From an uncultured Collinsella sp. (GTDB lineage Bacteria > Actinomycetota > Coriobacteriia > Coriobacteriales > Coriobacteriaceae), in the NCBI GenBank assembly GCA_902494535.1, contig CABUTO010000044.1:1-16084 (forward strand): DNA of 16,084 bases. Reading direction: 5' to 3'. Positions 7,596-14,854 of this stretch are shown piece by piece. Under the pieces are notes generated by a model that worked only from the letters and a program-made list of their open reading frames with translations, was not told where the DNA came from and searched no databases. Each line of letters starts with the position of its first letter. Within the stretch, counting starts at the first letter, position 1. Made by a program: the position numbers and the translations under genes.

Positions 7596-7609
7596 TAAAG
7601 GTACCTTTA
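7596..7609. promoter_or_regulatory. Perfect 14-bp palindrome between pstB and phoB
   Basis: TAAAGGTACCTTTA reads identically on both strands. It lies 40 bp upstream of the phoB start and 10 bp past the pstB stop. Its size and position suit a dimeric regulator's operator; it has no T-run to act as a terminator. No function can be shown from sequence alone. Confidence 0.45.
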
Positions 7610-7619
7610 CTAGATGGTA

Positions 7620-8495
7620 TCAGCCAAAACGTCCCGTCAAATAATCCGCCGTGCGCGGATCGGTCGGATTCTTGAAGAGTTGCGCGGCGGGCGCATGCTC
7701 CACCAACTCACCCAGCAAGAAAAACGCGACCGAGTCGGAGATACGCGCCGCCTGCTGCATATTGTGCGTAACGACCACGAGCGTACAGGTCTCTTTGAGC
7801 TCGCAGGCCAGCTGCTCCACCACCAGCGTCGACACAGGGTCGAGTGCCGAGGTCGGCTCGTCCATCAGCAGAATGTCGGGCTGCACGGCAAGTGCGCGGG
7901 CGATGCACAGGCGCTGCTGCTGTCCACCCGAAAGACCCAGGCCCGACTCTTTGAGCTTGTCCTTGACCTCGTCCCACAGGGCAGCGCGACGCAGGGAGTC
8001 CTCGACCAGCTCATCGAGCACGACGCGGTCGCGCACGCCCATACCGCGCGGCCCATAGGCGACGTTGTCGTAGATGCTCATGGGAAACGGGTTGGGGCGC
8101 TGGAACACCATGCCCACGCGCTGGCGCAAACGGCAGATGTCGTAATCGCCCAGGATATCTTGACCATCGAGCGCAATCTTGCCCTCGATGCGGCAATCCT
8201 TGATGCCGTCGTTCATGCGGTTAAAGCAGCGCAGCAACGTGGACTTTCCGCAGCCCGAAGGCCCGATGAACGAGGTGATCTGCTTGTCGCGGATCTTGAT
8301 ATTCACGTCCTTGAGCGCATGATGGTCGCCATAGAACAGGTCGAGGCCCTCGACATCGATGCGCGTCGGCGAGGCGGCAAGATCCTCTGCCGTGGGGCGA
8401 GTCGCATCCCCAACCTCGCGCTCGCGCGCGGCCTCGGCCTGCGCTTTCATGAGTTCTTCAAGCTCTGTAGGCTCCACAGCCGCAGCAGCCGTCAT
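7620..8495 (-). CDS. pstB: Phosphate ABC transporter ATP-binding protein PstB
   Basis: A 291-residue ATPase that powers high-affinity phosphate import with the PstA/PstC permeases. Walker A is GPSGCGKST (78-86), the Q-loop region reads MVFQRPNPFPMSIYDNVAYG, the signature is LSGGQQQR (188-195), Walker B is ILLMDEPTSALD with E213, and the switch His is in VVTHN (H244). FQRPNPFPMSIYDN is diagnostic for PstB. I start at ATG 8493-8495, which has GGAGGT 7 nt upstream. An ATG 15 nt earlier (8508-8510) overlaps that ribosome site and lacks one of its own. There is an Ala/Glu-rich N-terminal extension of about 45 residues compared with the usual 250-260. pstS, pstC, pstA and phoU are not adjacent, which is unusual. 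Confidence 0.96.
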   Translation of the reverse strand: MTAAAAVEPTELEELMKAQAEAAREREVGDATRPTAEDLAASPTRIDVEGLDLFYGDHHALKDVNIKIRDKQITSFIGPSGCGKSTLLRCFNRMNDGIKDCRIEGKIALDGQDILGDYDICRLRQRVGMVFQRPNPFPMSIYDNVAYGPRGMGVRDRVVLDELVEDSLRRAALWDEVKDKLKESGLGLSGGQQQRLCIARALAVQPDILLMDEPTSALDPVSTLVVEQLACELKETCTLVVVTHNMQQAARISDSVAFFLLGELVEHAPAAQLFKNPTDPRTADYLTGRFG

Positions 8496-8508
8496 ACCGC
8501 ATACCTCC

Positions 8509-8577
8509 ATATCGATATCAATTCAGCAGTATCGATAGTAGAAATCGCGACTCATATGCACGTGAGCGCATTGTCAA
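8509..8577 (-). promoter_or_regulatory. pstB upstream region: possible promoter and a pair of TATCGATA sites
   Basis: On the minus strand TTGACA (plus 8572-8577) is a full -35 match, with TATGAG (8551-8556) 15 bp downstream as a weak -10; TACTAT (8535-8540) is another -10 without a good -35. The 8-bp palindrome TATCGATA occurs twice, at 8510-8517 and 8530-8537, exactly 20 bp apart, about two helical turns, on the same DNA face. The copy nearest pstB overlaps the upstream alternative ATG. This suggests an operator pair; the binding protein is unknown. Confidence 0.4.
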
Positions 8578-8598
8578 GTGTTTGTAAGGGAACGCTGG

Positions 8599-9837
8599 CT
8601 ATGCGGCGGGCAGCTCGATGGTGAATATCGTGTGTTCGGGCGTCGATTCACATGCAACGGTACCGCCGTGTGCCGCGATGATCTCCTTGGCAATAGCAAG
8701 GCCCAGACCGGCACCACCGCGATTGGTCGCACGCGCCGCATCCAGGCGATAGAACTTCTCAAAGATCACCTTGAGCTTTGCCTCAGGGATGGGATCGCCC
8801 TGATTGATAAAGCGCACGCGCACGCCGCCATCGTCTTGGCGCCCGGCCTCAATCGTGATAGTCGAGCCCTCATAGCTATAGGCGACGGCGTTTTTCATGA
8901 TGTTGTTAAACACGCGGGCCATCTTGTCGCCATCCACGAGCACCGTCAGGTCCTCGCGAATATCAACTTGGGCTTCCTTATGTTGCTCGTTGAGGATGGG
9001 ATAGAACTCGTCAGCCACCTGAGCCAGCAGCAACCCCAGATCAACATAGCCGCGCGTGAGCACGATATCGTGGAAGTCAAAGCGCGTGATGTCGAAGAAC
9101 TCCTCGATGAGCGCGTCGAGCCGGTGGGCCTTGTCGAGTGCCACGCCCGTAAAGCGCGCACGTTGCTCAACCGGCAACTCAGGAGCCTCTTTCAGCAGAG
9201 AAAGATAGCCCACCACACTGGCAAGCGGGGTGCGTAGGTCATGTGCCAAGTACGTGACCAGATCGTCCTTACGATGCGACTCGTCACGCAGAGCTTGCTG
9301 CACCTTGCGCTCACGGTCACGCACGTGGTTAAGGGCGCCCTCGACCTCCAAGTAGTCGCCGTCGATGTTGTCCCAGGTGTCGGGGTGATCGATCAGGCGG
9401 TCCTGGATACGAGCCGCGAGCACGCGGTCGGCATGCTGCTCGCCCTGTTCGTAGCCCTGGTAGTACAGGGCGCGGCCGCACAAGAACAGCACACACACGG
9501 CAAGCGCCAGCACAAAGCCAAGCATGTTGAATACAAAGCCGGCATCGAACAACACCGGCCCTTCGATGCCGCCGAGCGCCATGGCGCCAATCGCCAACGT
9601 CATGGCCCACGCGGCGCCGCCAATCACCACGCAGCGGCACACGATCTCAAATCGATCGATCAGCAAAAAGCCGACAAGCAGCACCGTCAAGATTCCGACG
9701 ATGTTGTCGATGCCAATCAGCAGCAGGCTCAGCAAAAAGAGCAGCACCGTTGCAAGCGCGCGGTTGTCGACGACCGACCTCACGTATTCAAAGAGCCGAT
9801 CGGGCACCTCGAACGCTTGCCTATCGTCTTTTGTCAT
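8599..9837 (-). CDS. VanS-like sensor histidine kinase
   Basis: A 412-residue membrane histidine kinase. The N-terminal half has several hydrophobic segments (about 26-42, 47-62, 68-90 and 97-121) with very short loops, so there is no sizeable extracytoplasmic sensor; the signal is probably read at or within the membrane. The H-box is LAHDLRTPLAS with H199, a variant typical of the VanS/intramembrane-sensing group. The N-box lies around N311-N316 and the G-rich loop is GGAGLGL (374-380). The D-box is the degenerate INQGDPI (344-350), as in VanS-like kinases. The start is ATG 9835-9837 with GAGGA 7 nt upstream, 26 nt past the regulator stop. The open frame runs 55 codons further up, but that part overlaps the regulator and is shadow. 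Confidence 0.9.
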   Translation of the reverse strand: MTKDDRQAFEVPDRLFEYVRSVVDNRALATVLLFLLSLLLIGIDNIVGILTVLLVGFLLIDRFEIVCRCVVIGGAAWAMTLAIGAMALGGIEGPVLFDAGFVFNMLGFVLALAVCVLFLCGRALYYQGYEQGEQHADRVLAARIQDRLIDHPDTWDNIDGDYLEVEGALNHVRDRERKVQQALRDESHRKDDLVTYLAHDLRTPLASVVGYLSLLKEAPELPVEQRARFTGVALDKAHRLDALIEEFFDITRFDFHDIVLTRGYVDLGLLLAQVADEFYPILNEQHKEAQVDIREDLTVLVDGDKMARVFNNIMKNAVAYSYEGSTITIEAGRQDDGGVRVRFINQGDPIPEAKLKVIFEKFYRLDAARATNRGGAGLGLAIAKEIIAAHGGTVACESTPEHTIFTIELPAA

Positions 9838-9863
9838 ATCAAGATCCTCACAAGCGAAAAGCG

Positions 9864-10559
9864 TTATTCGATGATGTAGCCGACGCCCCAGACGTTTTTG
9901 ATAAAGCGTGGCTTTTGTGCGTCGTCGCCGATCTTTTCGCGCAAGTGGCGAATGTGCACCATCACCGTATTGTTGGAGCCGGGCATAAAGTCCTCGTTCC
10001 ACACCGCGCGGAACAGGTCCTCCACGGCCACCACGCTGCCGCGATGCTCGACCAGATACAGCAAGATTGAATACTCGGTGGGCGTGAGGCGAACCGGTGA
10101 ACCGTCCACTGTCACGGAACGAGCATCGCGGTTGATCTCCAAGCCGTCGAGCTGAATGATCGGCGACTCGGCCGCCTGTGCACGGCTACCGTAGCTGGTG
10201 TAGCGGCGAAGCTGAGCGTGCACACGCGCGATGAGCTCCAGCGGACGGAACGGCTTAACCACGTAATCGTCCGCGCCAAGCGAAAGGCCCCCGATCTTGT
10301 CTTGCTGGGCATCGCGCGCCGTCAGCATGATCACGGGATAGGTATGGCTGGAACGGATCGTACGCAGCAGCTCAAACCCATCGATATCGGGCAGCATGAC
10401 ATCCAGCAGCGCCAAATCAAACTCCTGCTCCAAAATCGCCTTGGCAGCATCGGCCCCGCTATAGGCAATCTGGACATCAAAGCCCTCTTTTGTAAGGTAG
10501 ATGCCAACCAAGTCGGCGATGGCCTTCTCGTCATCAACTACCAAAATGCGCTCGTTCAT
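9864..10559 (-). CDS. VanR-like response regulator (OmpR family)
   Basis: A 231-residue transcription regulator paired with the following kinase. The receiver domain has acidic residues DDE (9-11), phosphoacceptor D53 (LLDVMLPD), T80 and K102 (VVKPF). A winged-helix domain covers about 130-231 and ends NVWGVGYIIE, typical of the VanR/OmpR group. ATG 10557-10559 follows AGAGGAG at close spacing (about 4 nt). A -10-like CATAAT lies 20 bp upstream (plus 10580-10585). The gene is divergent from the D,D-carboxypeptidase gene, and a 27-bp interrupted palindrome lies between them. VanR-type regulators often control enzymes acting on peptidoglycan D-Ala-D-Ala, so this neighbour is a plausible target; that is inference. 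Confidence 0.92.
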   Translation of the reverse strand: MNERILVVDDEKAIADLVGIYLTKEGFDVQIAYSGADAAKAILEQEFDLALLDVMLPDIDGFELLRTIRSSHTYPVIMLTARDAQQDKIGGLSLGADDYVVKPFRPLELIARVHAQLRRYTSYGSRAQAAESPIIQLDGLEINRDARSVTVDGSPVRLTPTEYSILLYLVEHRGSVVAVEDLFRAVWNEDFMPGSNNTVMVHIRHLREKIGDDAQKPRFIKNVWGVGYIIE

Positions 10560-10579
10560 GCGTGCTCCTCTCGCGCTCC

Positions 10580-10585
10580 ATTATG
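10580..10585 (-). promoter_or_regulatory. Putative -10 element of the VanR-like regulator gene
   Basis: The minus strand reads CATAAT here, 20 bp from the start codon, giving a leader of about 14 nt. The -35 is weak (TGTGTG at 17 bp spacing), which would fit an activator-dependent promoter. Confidence 0.4.
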
Positions 10586-10618
10586 CCCGAGGCGACGCAC
10601 GCCACACACAACAAGCGT

Positions 10619-10645
10619 GGGTGATTAAGTCGGCCTTAAGCACCC
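10619..10645. promoter_or_regulatory. Interrupted palindrome between vanR-like gene and dacA (candidate operator)
   Basis: The arms are GGGTG-A-TTAAG (10619-10629) and CTTAA-G-CACCC (10635-10645) around a 5-bp centre TCGGC; ten of eleven positions pair. It lies 60 bp from the regulator start and 112 bp from the preferred carboxypeptidase start. There is no T-run on either side, so a dimer-binding site is more likely than a terminator. Confidence 0.5.
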
Positions 10646-10711
10646 TTGTGCCCGTCCGGGTGCGGATGTGGGTCACGCGCGCACGCGATGATCGCCGACG
10701 CCGGCAAACGA

Positions 10712-10717
10712 TATACT
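10712..10717 (+). promoter_or_regulatory. Putative -10 element of dacA
   Basis: TATACT is a five-of-six match to the -10 consensus and lies 39 bp ahead of the GTG start that exposes a signal peptide. No good -35 is present at 16-18 bp (TGATCG at 17), so the promoter would be weak or need an activator. Confidence 0.35.
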
Positions 10718-10756
10718 CTAGTTCCAGAAGAGACCATCCCGTCGAAAGCGAAATCT

Positions 10757-12097
10757 GTGAAGTCCCTCACCTCTTTTGCAAAGCGCTCAGCCCAGCTTGC
10801 CGCCGGCTTTGTCTGCGCTATCGCCCTTGCCGCTGGCGCGCCCACCGTCGCCGGCGCCCAAGTGCTCACGACCGACAATGTTTGCGGCAAAACCGCCGAT
10901 GCGCGCGGCATCACGGCCGAAAACCTGCCCGATATCGATGCGACCAATGCCCTCGTCATGGGCAAAGACGGCACCGTCTACTATGGGCGCGGCGCCGATG
11001 AGCAGGTCAAAATCGCCTCGATCACCAAGGTCATGACCGCAATCCTAACCGTCGAGAATTGCAAGATGGACGAGAAGGTCACGGTGAGCAACGCCGCAGC
11101 CACCGTGGGCAATTCGACCGCCGGCTTGCTCGAAAGCGACGAGCTTACCGTGGAGCAGGCGCTGCGCGGCCTGATGATTCCCTCGGGCAACGACGCCGCC
11201 GTAGTGCTCGCCGAATATGTGGGCAAGAAGATCGACCCTAAGACCAAAGACGCCGAGGCCACATTTGTGAAGGCCATGAACGAGCGTGCCAAGAAACTCG
11301 GCTGCACCGGTACGCTTTTTGAAAACCCGCATGGTCTGGACTTTGATGAGTGGGCTGGCGATATGCACTCAACCGCACACGACGTAGCGCTGATGATGCA
11401 GGAGGCCATGAAAAACGACACAATCCGCGAGGTCGTAGCGAGCGAGGATTCCTGGATCGAGGTCACGGGCGCCGACGGCACCGACCATTCGCATTCCATG
11501 GACACGCATAACTATTTGCTGGGCCAAGATGGCAACATCGGCGGCAAGACCGGCACCACCGACGACGCGGGCTATTGCTTTACGGGTGCCTACAACCGCA
11601 ATGGCGACGAGATCTACACCGTTATTTTGAACTCCACCACCACCGATCAGCGCTTTACCGATACCGCCACCCTTGCCAACTGGTACTACGACCACAAGGT
11701 GACGGTCGCAATCGCCAACACGCAGGAAAAGACCGCCAACGGCAACCCGCTTATGGCACGTATTAGGCAGACAGATTGGACGGACAAGACGATCGACGCC
11801 ACGCTCGCCGATCCCACAGCGCAGGCGACCGTGTTTTCTCTTGCCGGCGAGGTGACCGAAAAGGTTAGCTACGATGACCTTTCGGGCACGGTGCATGTGG
11901 GCGACAAGGTAGGCAGCGTTACACTCAAGCAGGATGGCACCAAGATTGCCGTCGTGGATTTGGTTGCCGACGAGGAAGGCTCGGGGCCGAATCCCATTGA
12001 ATGGCTGCTCGTGAAGCTCGATCGCTTGGGCCGCCGCATCGACAACCGCCCACTTGCGGCAGAGAGCGAGACCGTCGCCAAGGCTCCTGAGGTGTAG
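10757..12097 (+). CDS. dacA: D-alanyl-D-alanine carboxypeptidase (PBP5-type, peptidase S11)
   Basis: A 446-residue exported penicillin-binding protein that trims the terminal D-Ala from peptidoglycan pentapeptides. The active-site motifs are SITK (S88-K91), SGN (143-145) and KTG (264-266), the order and spacing of the S11 family; a PBP5-like C-terminal beta domain follows from about residue 325. With the GTG start at 10757-10759 the N-terminus is a good signal peptide (positive MKSLTSFAKR, hydrophobic core, cleavage after VAGA near residue 34). The same frame is open further back with ATG 10688 and TTG 10646, which would bury the signal under a long polar lead; the site ahead of GTG is weak, so the start stays uncertain. 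Near the C-terminus IEWLLVKLDRLGRRI may be an amphipathic membrane anchor. A strong terminator follows. Confidence 0.93.
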   Translation: MKSLTSFAKRSAQLAAGFVCAIALAAGAPTVAGAQVLTTDNVCGKTADARGITAENLPDIDATNALVMGKDGTVYYGRGADEQVKIASITKVMTAILTVENCKMDEKVTVSNAAATVGNSTAGLLESDELTVEQALRGLMIPSGNDAAVVLAEYVGKKIDPKTKDAEATFVKAMNERAKKLGCTGTLFENPHGLDFDEWAGDMHSTAHDVALMMQEAMKNDTIREVVASEDSWIEVTGADGTDHSHSMDTHNYLLGQDGNIGGKTGTTDDAGYCFTGAYNRNGDEIYTVILNSTTTDQRFTDTATLANWYYDHKVTVAIANTQEKTANGNPLMARIRQTDWTDKTIDATLADPTAQATVFSLAGEVTEKVSYDDLSGTVHVGDKVGSVTLKQDGTKIAVVDLVADEEGSGPNPIEWLLVKLDRLGRRIDNRPLAAESETVAKAPEV

Positions 12098-12121
12098 AGC
12101 GCAAGAATAATCAGCCCACTG

Positions 12122-12154
12122 AAAGGAGGCGTCCGAAAGGATGCCTCTTTTTTT
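12122..12154 (+). terminator. Intrinsic terminator of dacA
   Basis: Stem GAGGCGTCC (12126-12134) and GGATGCCTC (12139-12147) with one G-U pair and a GAAA tetraloop, extended by A-U pairs, then seven Ts (12148-12154). It begins 24 nt past the dacA stop. Confidence 0.9.
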
Positions 12155-12156
12155 GA

Positions 12157-12173
12157 GGGTTCGAATCCCCAGC
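12157..12173 (+). repeat. Inverted copy of the tRNA-Ser T-arm
   Basis: GGGTTCGAATCCCCAGC is identical to the T-loop-to-acceptor part of tRNA-Ser(GCT) but lies on the opposite strand; the genuine copy occupies 12239-12255 on minus. The 5' part of the T-stem and the rest of the tRNA are absent. It starts 2 nt after the dacA terminator's T-run. Confidence 0.75.
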
Positions 12174-12189
12174 GCCCTTTCTCGATAAT

Positions 12190-12215
12190 AAAAAAGGGCC
12201 CCCGATGGGACCCTT
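12190..12215 (-). terminator. Intrinsic terminator of tRNA-Ser
   Basis: On the minus strand AAGGGTCCC (plus 12207-12215) pairs with GGGGCCCTT (plus 12194-12202), one G-U pair, with a 4-base loop, followed by a T-run (plus A-run 12190-12195). It lies 14 nt past the tRNA 3' end. Confidence 0.85.
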
Positions 12216-12229
12216 CTTTAAAGTTAAAC

Positions 12230-12320
12230 TGGCGGAGAGCTGGGGATTCGAACCCCAGATGCCCTTTTGGGGCATACTCGCTTAGCAGGCGAGCACCTTC
12301 GGCCTCTCGGTCAGCTCTCC
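12230..12320 (-). tRNA. tRNA-Ser(GCT), CCA encoded
   Basis: A 91-nt class II tRNA. Acceptor GGAGAGC pairs with GCTCTCC, followed by discriminator G and encoded CCA (12230-12232). The anticodon stem CTCGC/GCGAG holds loop CTGCTAA with anticodon GCT. A long variable arm (GCCCC...GGGC type) and the T-arm CTGGGGTTCGAATCCCCAG are clear. It has its own promoter and terminator. Confidence 0.97.
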
Positions 12321-12334
12321 GTAACAGCCGTTCT

Positions 12335-12363
12335 ATAGTAACCAAACAGCCGAAGTTGGGCAA
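12335..12363 (-). promoter_or_regulatory. Promoter of tRNA-Ser
   Basis: On the minus strand TTGCCC (plus 12358-12363) and TACTAT (plus 12335-12340) are separated by 17 bp. The -10 is 14 bp ahead of the mature tRNA 5' end, as expected for a short leader. Confidence 0.8.
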
Positions 12364-12412
12364 GAGGAAATTTTCTAATTGCCTAGCATCCTTTCCTCCT
12401 TGGAAGCTTCGC

Positions 12413-14854
12413 CTACCCCAGCGAGCGGTTGAGGGAGCCGAGCTCGTCGTTGCCCATGGTGCGCCACATTTGGAAGATGCAACCGCGTGCCAGGAAAAAG
12501 AAGCCGTTGTCGACCAGTTGAACAGCGGCATCTGCCAGCTGATTCGTCACGGCTGACACTGGCGGCAGCTCGAGTCCAGCCTTGTGGATGGTCTCGACCG
12601 CTTCTTCGAACGTCGGAGGCTCGCTGACGCCCATCTCGTTCATAAGGCCCTGCATTTCTTCCAGCGCGCTGCTGCCCGACTCCTCGCCGCGCGGCACTAG
12701 ACGGTAACAAGCCAGCGCCAGGTCGAGCTGATCGCAATTCCAATAGGCAAACGCCAAGCGATAGAACAGGTAGCCAATTGCAGAACGATCGCTGGCAATA
12801 CGTAGGCCGTGGCGCGCCACCTCGATAATCTCGTCAAAGCGCTCCAGACGCGCAAGCACGTTGATGAGCGCAAAGTGCGATTGCATGGACGAGCGCGCCA
12901 GATCGTAAAGATGGCGCACCTCGGGTAGTGCTCGTTCAAAGTCCTCTTGCTCGGCGTAAAAGCTGCAGATCTCGTGCTGGGCAAAGTACAGCGCATCGGG
13001 CGCACGAAGGATTCGCACAGAGCGGTCTTCTTCCAACACCGGTAGCACCATGCGCACCAGCTGGTTATCGCAAAACTGCGTTTGAACCGGACCTGTCGCC
13101 AAAAGCTCGGCGACAGCGCACTTAGCCTCCAACTCCTCGACAAGACGGGAAAAGCCTTCAAAAGCACCTGTACGGTCGACTTTTGCCTGCTCGCGCAATT
13201 CAACAACACGGGCCACGTATGGGTCGTCGTCCTCTTCCATGACCTCCAACTCGTCAGCCGTATCGGCAAGCAGCAGATCGCGCAGCGCCGGCGGCAGCGT
13301 GCGATGGTCATCACGCGGACGAGCATGAACCTCCGCAGGCTCAATCGTCTCCGGAGCGGTTGACTCATACGCCTCAAGCACACGCTTGCACGGCATATCG
13401 TCCATGTCCATGCTCTCAAGATCCTTGGCGACAGGCACGCAATCGGCCAGATAGGCCGCGCGCCCAAAGAAATACGTTGCGACAACGCGCTCGCCCTGCT
13501 CACTGTCGGGAGCAGCAATCTGCACATAGCAGCGCGTGATGCAGGCGCCCGCGGCAAAACACGCTGCCGCAAGTGTGAGTGCCACGCGCGCATCGTGCTC
13601 CGCGGCCCAGATCGCACGCGTGTCCTCGTCCAGCTCGCGCCAGGCGTCATCTTGAGCGTCGTATTCACGTTGCGGCATGGCATCCACGACAGAGTGCCCA
13701 AACCGAACGAGCATAATCCCCTCGGCAACGTTTGCCCGATAGGTATAGTCGAGCCGCGTGACCACGTTGAGCGCCTCAACGATTCGCGCAAAACGGGTGC
13801 GCACGTCCCACTCGCCGCCCGGCTGGCACGAAACCGTTCCCGGCTTGGCCCACGGGTTATCGCTCGAAGCCGTATCGAGCAGTCGGGGAACATCGTTGGT
13901 CGTCTTGGCGATATGCCACGCATCAAAGAGCGCGCAGCCCTCAAGGCTCGGCGAGGATGCCGCAGGGACCAATCCGGCCCCGATGCGCTCAAGGATGCCG
14001 GAGAGGCGGTTGAGACGGCACTCGATGGCAAGCAGCATGTCAATCTCGTCCTGGTCCAACAGGCTACGATCAAAATTGAGGTAGAAGAGCCTCGAGCGAT
14101 CGATGCGCGCTAGGCTCATTTCGGTCTTTGCCGCGATGGTGCGCAGGCGCGGCAGGTTGACCTCGCCCATCAAGGCCGCGGCATAGCGCTCGATACCACT
14201 CGGATCATCTGTGTGATCGATGCGATATAGCAACGTCTCGATGGCATCAGGGAGCGGCGTGGAATCAAAGCCCAGAAGCACCTCAACCGGCTCCGAGAGT
14301 TTTACAAGCTTTATTTTGTCGACGGCATTTTTCATTCCTTCGTCGAGCCTGTCAGCGTCTGGCGTATTTGCGGCAACATTTTCGGAATCGGCAAATATCA
14401 CGTAGCGTAAAAACATCGAGGCCATAAACTCGCCGTAGCGAAGGCTGCGAGTCGAATTCCGCGTCTCGTGGTCGGATTGCTCGCGCATGGTACCTTCGGG
14501 AGAGCCGTTGACTCGTGCTTGGGGACGCATGGTACCGTCGCCGTCCCTCACTGTAATCTCGCCAATGCTGGGGTTTGACTCGTCAAGGACCAGTTGCATG
14601 TCGGGCTCATCGGGCAATGACACCTCGCTAACGGGACGGTCCACCTTGTATACCTCGCCCGAAACGCTCACGTAGCCCAAGAGCGATATGTGGCTTTTGC
14701 CGACGAATTCGACGACATAGCATGACTCTTTAGGGTCCTCGCCAAAGACTTTCCAGACAACGCCATACGAGCGTCCTGCAGGCTGCTCGGGCATTGCCGG
14801 AAAGCGCTTTTTGGGATCGAGAAATCTGAGCTTGTATGTCGGACGCTCTGCCAC
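12413..14854 (-). CDS. Unknown 813-residue protein with TPR-like C-terminal region
   Basis: I do not recognise the family. The start is GTG 14852-14854 with AGGGTGAT about 7 nt upstream. There is no signal peptide; Ala-rich helices such as VALTLAAACFAAGACITRC (roughly residues 430-450) are only moderately hydrophobic, so the protein is probably cytosolic. The N-terminal 150 residues are mixed and polar, with GTMR repeated (DNA GCATGGTACC at 14485-14494 and 14527-14536). An acidic patch EVMEEDDDPY lies in the middle. From about residue 621 paired helices of TPR/SEL1-like character appear: ALYFAQHEICSFYAEQEDFE, FALINVLARLERFDEIIEVA, LFYRLAFAYWNCDQLDLAL. That suggests a scaffold or adaptor role, by inference only. 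It is monocistronic, between tRNA-Ser and the tRNA-Arg repeat region. It may be restricted to Coriobacteriia. Confidence 0.8.
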   Translation of the reverse strand: MAERPTYKLRFLDPKKRFPAMPEQPAGRSYGVVWKVFGEDPKESCYVVEFVGKSHISLLGYVSVSGEVYKVDRPVSEVSLPDEPDMQLVLDESNPSIGEITVRDGDGTMRPQARVNGSPEGTMREQSDHETRNSTRSLRYGEFMASMFLRYVIFADSENVAANTPDADRLDEGMKNAVDKIKLVKLSEPVEVLLGFDSTPLPDAIETLLYRIDHTDDPSGIERYAAALMGEVNLPRLRTIAAKTEMSLARIDRSRLFYLNFDRSLLDQDEIDMLLAIECRLNRLSGILERIGAGLVPAASSPSLEGCALFDAWHIAKTTNDVPRLLDTASSDNPWAKPGTVSCQPGGEWDVRTRFARIVEALNVVTRLDYTYRANVAEGIMLVRFGHSVVDAMPQREYDAQDDAWRELDEDTRAIWAAEHDARVALTLAAACFAAGACITRCYVQIAAPDSEQGERVVATYFFGRAAYLADCVPVAKDLESMDMDDMPCKRVLEAYESTAPETIEPAEVHARPRDDHRTLPPALRDLLLADTADELEVMEEDDDPYVARVVELREQAKVDRTGAFEGFSRLVEELEAKCAVAELLATGPVQTQFCDNQLVRMVLPVLEEDRSVRILRAPDALYFAQHEICSFYAEQEDFERALPEVRHLYDLARSSMQSHFALINVLARLERFDEIIEVARHGLRIASDRSAIGYLFYRLAFAYWNCDQLDLALACYRLVPRGEESGSSALEEMQGLMNEMGVSEPPTFEEAVETIHKAGLELPPVSAVTNQLADAAVQLVDNGFFFLARGCIFQMWRTMGNDELGSLNRSLG

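Noticed and set aside
6143..7675. A 510-codon plus-strand frame opposite phoR-phoB
   Set aside because: Composition is rich in Arg, His and Gln with no motif, and it is antisense to two well-supported coupled genes; an antisense shadow.
7614..8624. A 336-codon plus-strand frame opposite pstB
   Set aside because: Antisense to an unmistakable ABC ATPase; no independent coding evidence.
9838..10002. A 55-codon N-terminal extension of the VanS-like kinase
   Set aside because: It overlaps the regulator's coding end in another frame, is Arg-rich and non-conserved in look, while ATG 9835-9837 has a good ribosome site.
12375..12404. Strong ribosome site followed by a four-codon frame (ATG-CTA-GGC-AAT-TAG) after the 813-residue gene
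   Set aside because: Too short to support as a gene; no attenuator hairpin or downstream gene it could regulate other than a tRNA on its own promoter.
14485..14536. GCATGGTACC repeated within the 813-residue gene
   Set aside because: A single 10-bp direct repeat coding GTMR twice; too small to support a duplicated domain.
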